DNA from: Undibacterium umbellatum
Lineage (GTDB): Bacteria > Pseudomonadota > Gammaproteobacteria > Burkholderiales > Burkholderiaceae_D
Assembly (NCBI RefSeq): GCF_014284125.1
Contig: NZ_JACOFX010000014.1
Location: 1 to 64,000, forward strand
Reading direction: 5' to 3'
DNA length: 64,000 bases
Shown here: positions 62,435 through 64,000 of the stretch, piece by piece
Layout: each line of letters begins with the position of its first letter
Numbering within the stretch: the first letter of the stretch is position 1
Translations under genes and position numbers: made by a program
Notes under the pieces: generated by a model
The model's input: the letters and a program-made list of their open reading frames with translations, nothing else
What the model was told of the DNA's origin: nothing
Databases searched by the model: none

Positions 62435-64000
62435 ATGCAAATGCGTGACACTGGAATTTCCTCTGGGCAAATATTGTCTGGCCCTGGCATAAGTTCTGCT
62501 TCATCTGCCCACATGATGATAGAACAGGCACATGAACGCTCCGCCGCCTATGGCTTGCCGCGCACGGCTGCGCCAGACTATGGCTCTTTGGGCAAGACTG
62601 ATCTCAAGACCCTGCTGGAACAAAACCGGGTTTTGCATCAGCATGCTCTGCCCGTCATGGAAAACCTGTATGAGCAAATAATCAATACGCACAATATGGT
62701 CATCCTGACCGATGTGAACGGGCTCATCATTCACACCCTCGGCGATGCTGATTTCCTGGAAAAGGCGGATAGGGTGGCACTCAGCCCCGGTGTCGCCTGG
62801 TCAGAGCGTAGCAAGGGCACGAATGCCATAGGCACCGCCATTGCCGAAAAAACACCCACTATCGTTCATGCAGACCAGCATTATCTTGAAGCTAACAATT
62901 TTCTGACCTGCTCAGCTGCGCCTATCTTTGATGTCATGGGCAACGTCATTGGCGTGCTCGATGTGACTGGCGACCAGCATAATTTCCACAAGCACACCAT
63001 GGCCCTGGTGCGCATGTCGGCGCAGATGATAGAGAACCAGTTATTTGCCTCCTCTTTCCAGGATGCCATCAAACTGAGTTTTCATAGCCGCCCGGAATTC
63101 CTGGGCACCCTGATGGAAGGCATTGCCTGTTTCGACGGTGATGGTCGTTTTTTGTCGGCCAGCCGTAGCGGCTTGTTCCAGCTGGGTTTGCCACTATCTG
63201 CCTTGCAGGCGCATACTTTCAGTTCCTTGTTTGGCTTGCCAGTGTCTGCCCTGCATGAGCACTACCGCACCGCGACACCGGGTTTGCTGACGCTCTGCCT
63301 GCACAATGGCGTGCGCGTATACGCCAAGAGCCAGAATCTCAAACGCCAGTCGGCAGCCGCCAGGCATGTACTGGACAATTCGCGTGAACCGCAGTCGGCA
63401 GAAATCAAGCCCAAGCTGTCCAGCCTGCATTATCTGGATACTGGGGATGAACAACTTGCCCGTGCCATTGATAAACTCAAGCGCGTGATAGGCCGTGACA
63501 TTTCCATACTGGTGACAGGTGAGACTGGCACCGGCAAGGAATTGCTGGCCCAGGCTGTACACAATGATTCGCCGCGCAAATCCGGCCCCTTTGTTGCCGT
63601 GAATTGCGCTTCGATACCAGAAACCCTGATTGAGTCAGAATTATTCGGCTATGAAGATGGCGCTTTCACTGGTGCGCGCAAGAAGGGCAATATAGGCAAG
63701 ATATTGCAGGCCAATGGTGGCACGCTATTCCTCGATGAAATCGGCGATATGCCACTGAATCTGCAAGCTCGTTTGCTGCGAGTCTTGCAAGAACGTATGG
63801 TGACGCCGCTGGGTAGCAGCAAATCCATCCCCGTCAACCTGGCCCTGATCTGCGCCACCAACCGCAATTTACGCGAGATGATAGGCAAAGGCGAATTCCG
63901 CGATGACCTGTATTACCGTCTGAATGGCCTGGTAGTGCGCCTGCCACCCTTGCGTGAACGCACTGACCTTGATGTTGTCATTAGCAAAGTCCTGGTGACA
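62435..64000 (+). CDS. AcoR-like sigma-54-dependent transcriptional activator, partial at window edge
   Basis: At least 522 codons, open to the right edge. The ATG at 62435 is preferred because GGAG lies seven bases upstream; ATG at 62411 is in frame too. The N-terminal half holds a GAF domain (ALSPGVAWSERSKGTNAIGTA, core SERSKGTNAIGTAIAE; FLTCSAAPIFDVMGN) as in acetoin regulator AcoR. The AAA+ domain has Walker A GETGTGKE (362-369), the sigma-54 contact loop GAFTGA (409-414) and GGTLFLDEIGDMPL. The DNA-binding Fis-type domain should follow outside the window. Targets unknown. Confidence 0.93.
   Translation, partial: MQMRDTGISSGQILSGPGISSASSAHMMIEQAHERSAAYGLPRTAAPDYGSLGKTDLKTLLEQNRVLHQHALPVMENLYEQIINTHNMVILTDVNGLIIHTLGDADFLEKADRVALSPGVAWSERSKGTNAIGTAIAEKTPTIVHADQHYLEANNFLTCSAAPIFDVMGNVIGVLDVTGDQHNFHKHTMALVRMSAQMIENQLFASSFQDAIKLSFHSRPEFLGTLMEGIACFDGDGRFLSASRSGLFQLGLPLSALQAHTFSSLFGLPVSALHEHYRTATPGLLTLCLHNGVRVYAKSQNLKRQSAAARHVLDNSREPQSAEIKPKLSSLHYLDTGDEQLARAIDKLKRVIGRDISILVTGETGTGKELLAQAVHNDSPRKSGPFVAVNCASIPETLIESELFGYEDGAFTGARKKGNIGKILQANGGTLFLDEIGDMPLNLQARLLRVLQERMVTPLGSSKSIPVNLALICATNRNLREMIGKGEFRDDLYYRLNGLVVRLPPLRERTDLDVVISKVLVT

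Overview
The window reads as chromosomal DNA of a betaproteobacterium of the order Burkholderiales, most likely family Oxalobacteraceae and perhaps Undibacterium-like. That placement is inferred from the gene order (gltBD, mlaFEDACB, ABC-2 pair, ibaG, murA, his operon, hinT, tatABC, degS-like, nif3-like, mscL, petABC, sspAB), from the protein sequences, and from the moderate base composition. No database search was possible.

Left edge, 1-8.9 kb: an accessory patch. It holds the end of an IS3-family element with a programmed-frameshift motif, a small unknown gene, and a broken 3' piece of a phosphoglucomutase gene. Next comes a complete czcICBA heavy-metal efflux operon on the minus strand. 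Its promoter has the form of a MerR-family (CadR/PbrR/ZntR) operator, but no merR-type gene lies nearby.

8.9-13.7 kb: a DEAD-box RNA helicase, an orphan PhnD-like binding protein, a small unknown protein, and a REP-associated tyrosine transposase (RAYT) flanked by hairpins and short repeats.

13.7-45.5 kb: the conserved backbone. It runs through glutamate synthase (gltB, gltD), the Mla phospholipid transport operon, a YadGH-type ABC exporter, ibaG-murA and the histidine genes hisGDCBHAFIE. It continues with hinT, the Tat translocon, a periplasmic protease, a Nif3-like protein, mscL, the cytochrome bc1 operon, sspA, sspB and a tRNA-Thr. The his operon is interrupted between hisD and hisC by an orphan adenine-type DNA methyltransferase and a 137-bp MITE-like element. 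A 13-bp-period repeat array lies between hisH and hisA.

45.7-53.7 kb: the most interesting part, seven tightly packed and partly overlapping genes just after the tRNA. They encode a MoxR-type AAA ATPase, an unknown protein, a protein with a metallopeptidase-like HEVGHH site and a full vWA MIDAS, a second unknown protein, a PaaK-like adenylate-forming ligase, a PnuC-type vitamin transporter and a NadR-type NMN adenylyltransferase/NR kinase without its DNA-binding domain. The packing suggests one transcript joining an ATPase/vWA chaperone- or conflict-like module, an AMP-forming ligase and NAD salvage. I do not know a described system with this composition.

53.9-64 kb: a DPP-IV-type peptidase, a glutathione transferase, a DoxX protein with a divergent LysR regulator, a large phytase-like lipoprotein, and a secreted protein with CYTH-like features. 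Then come ubiX, a monothiol glutaredoxin and, running off the right edge, an AcoR-like sigma-54 activator preceded by an 18-bp perfect palindrome.
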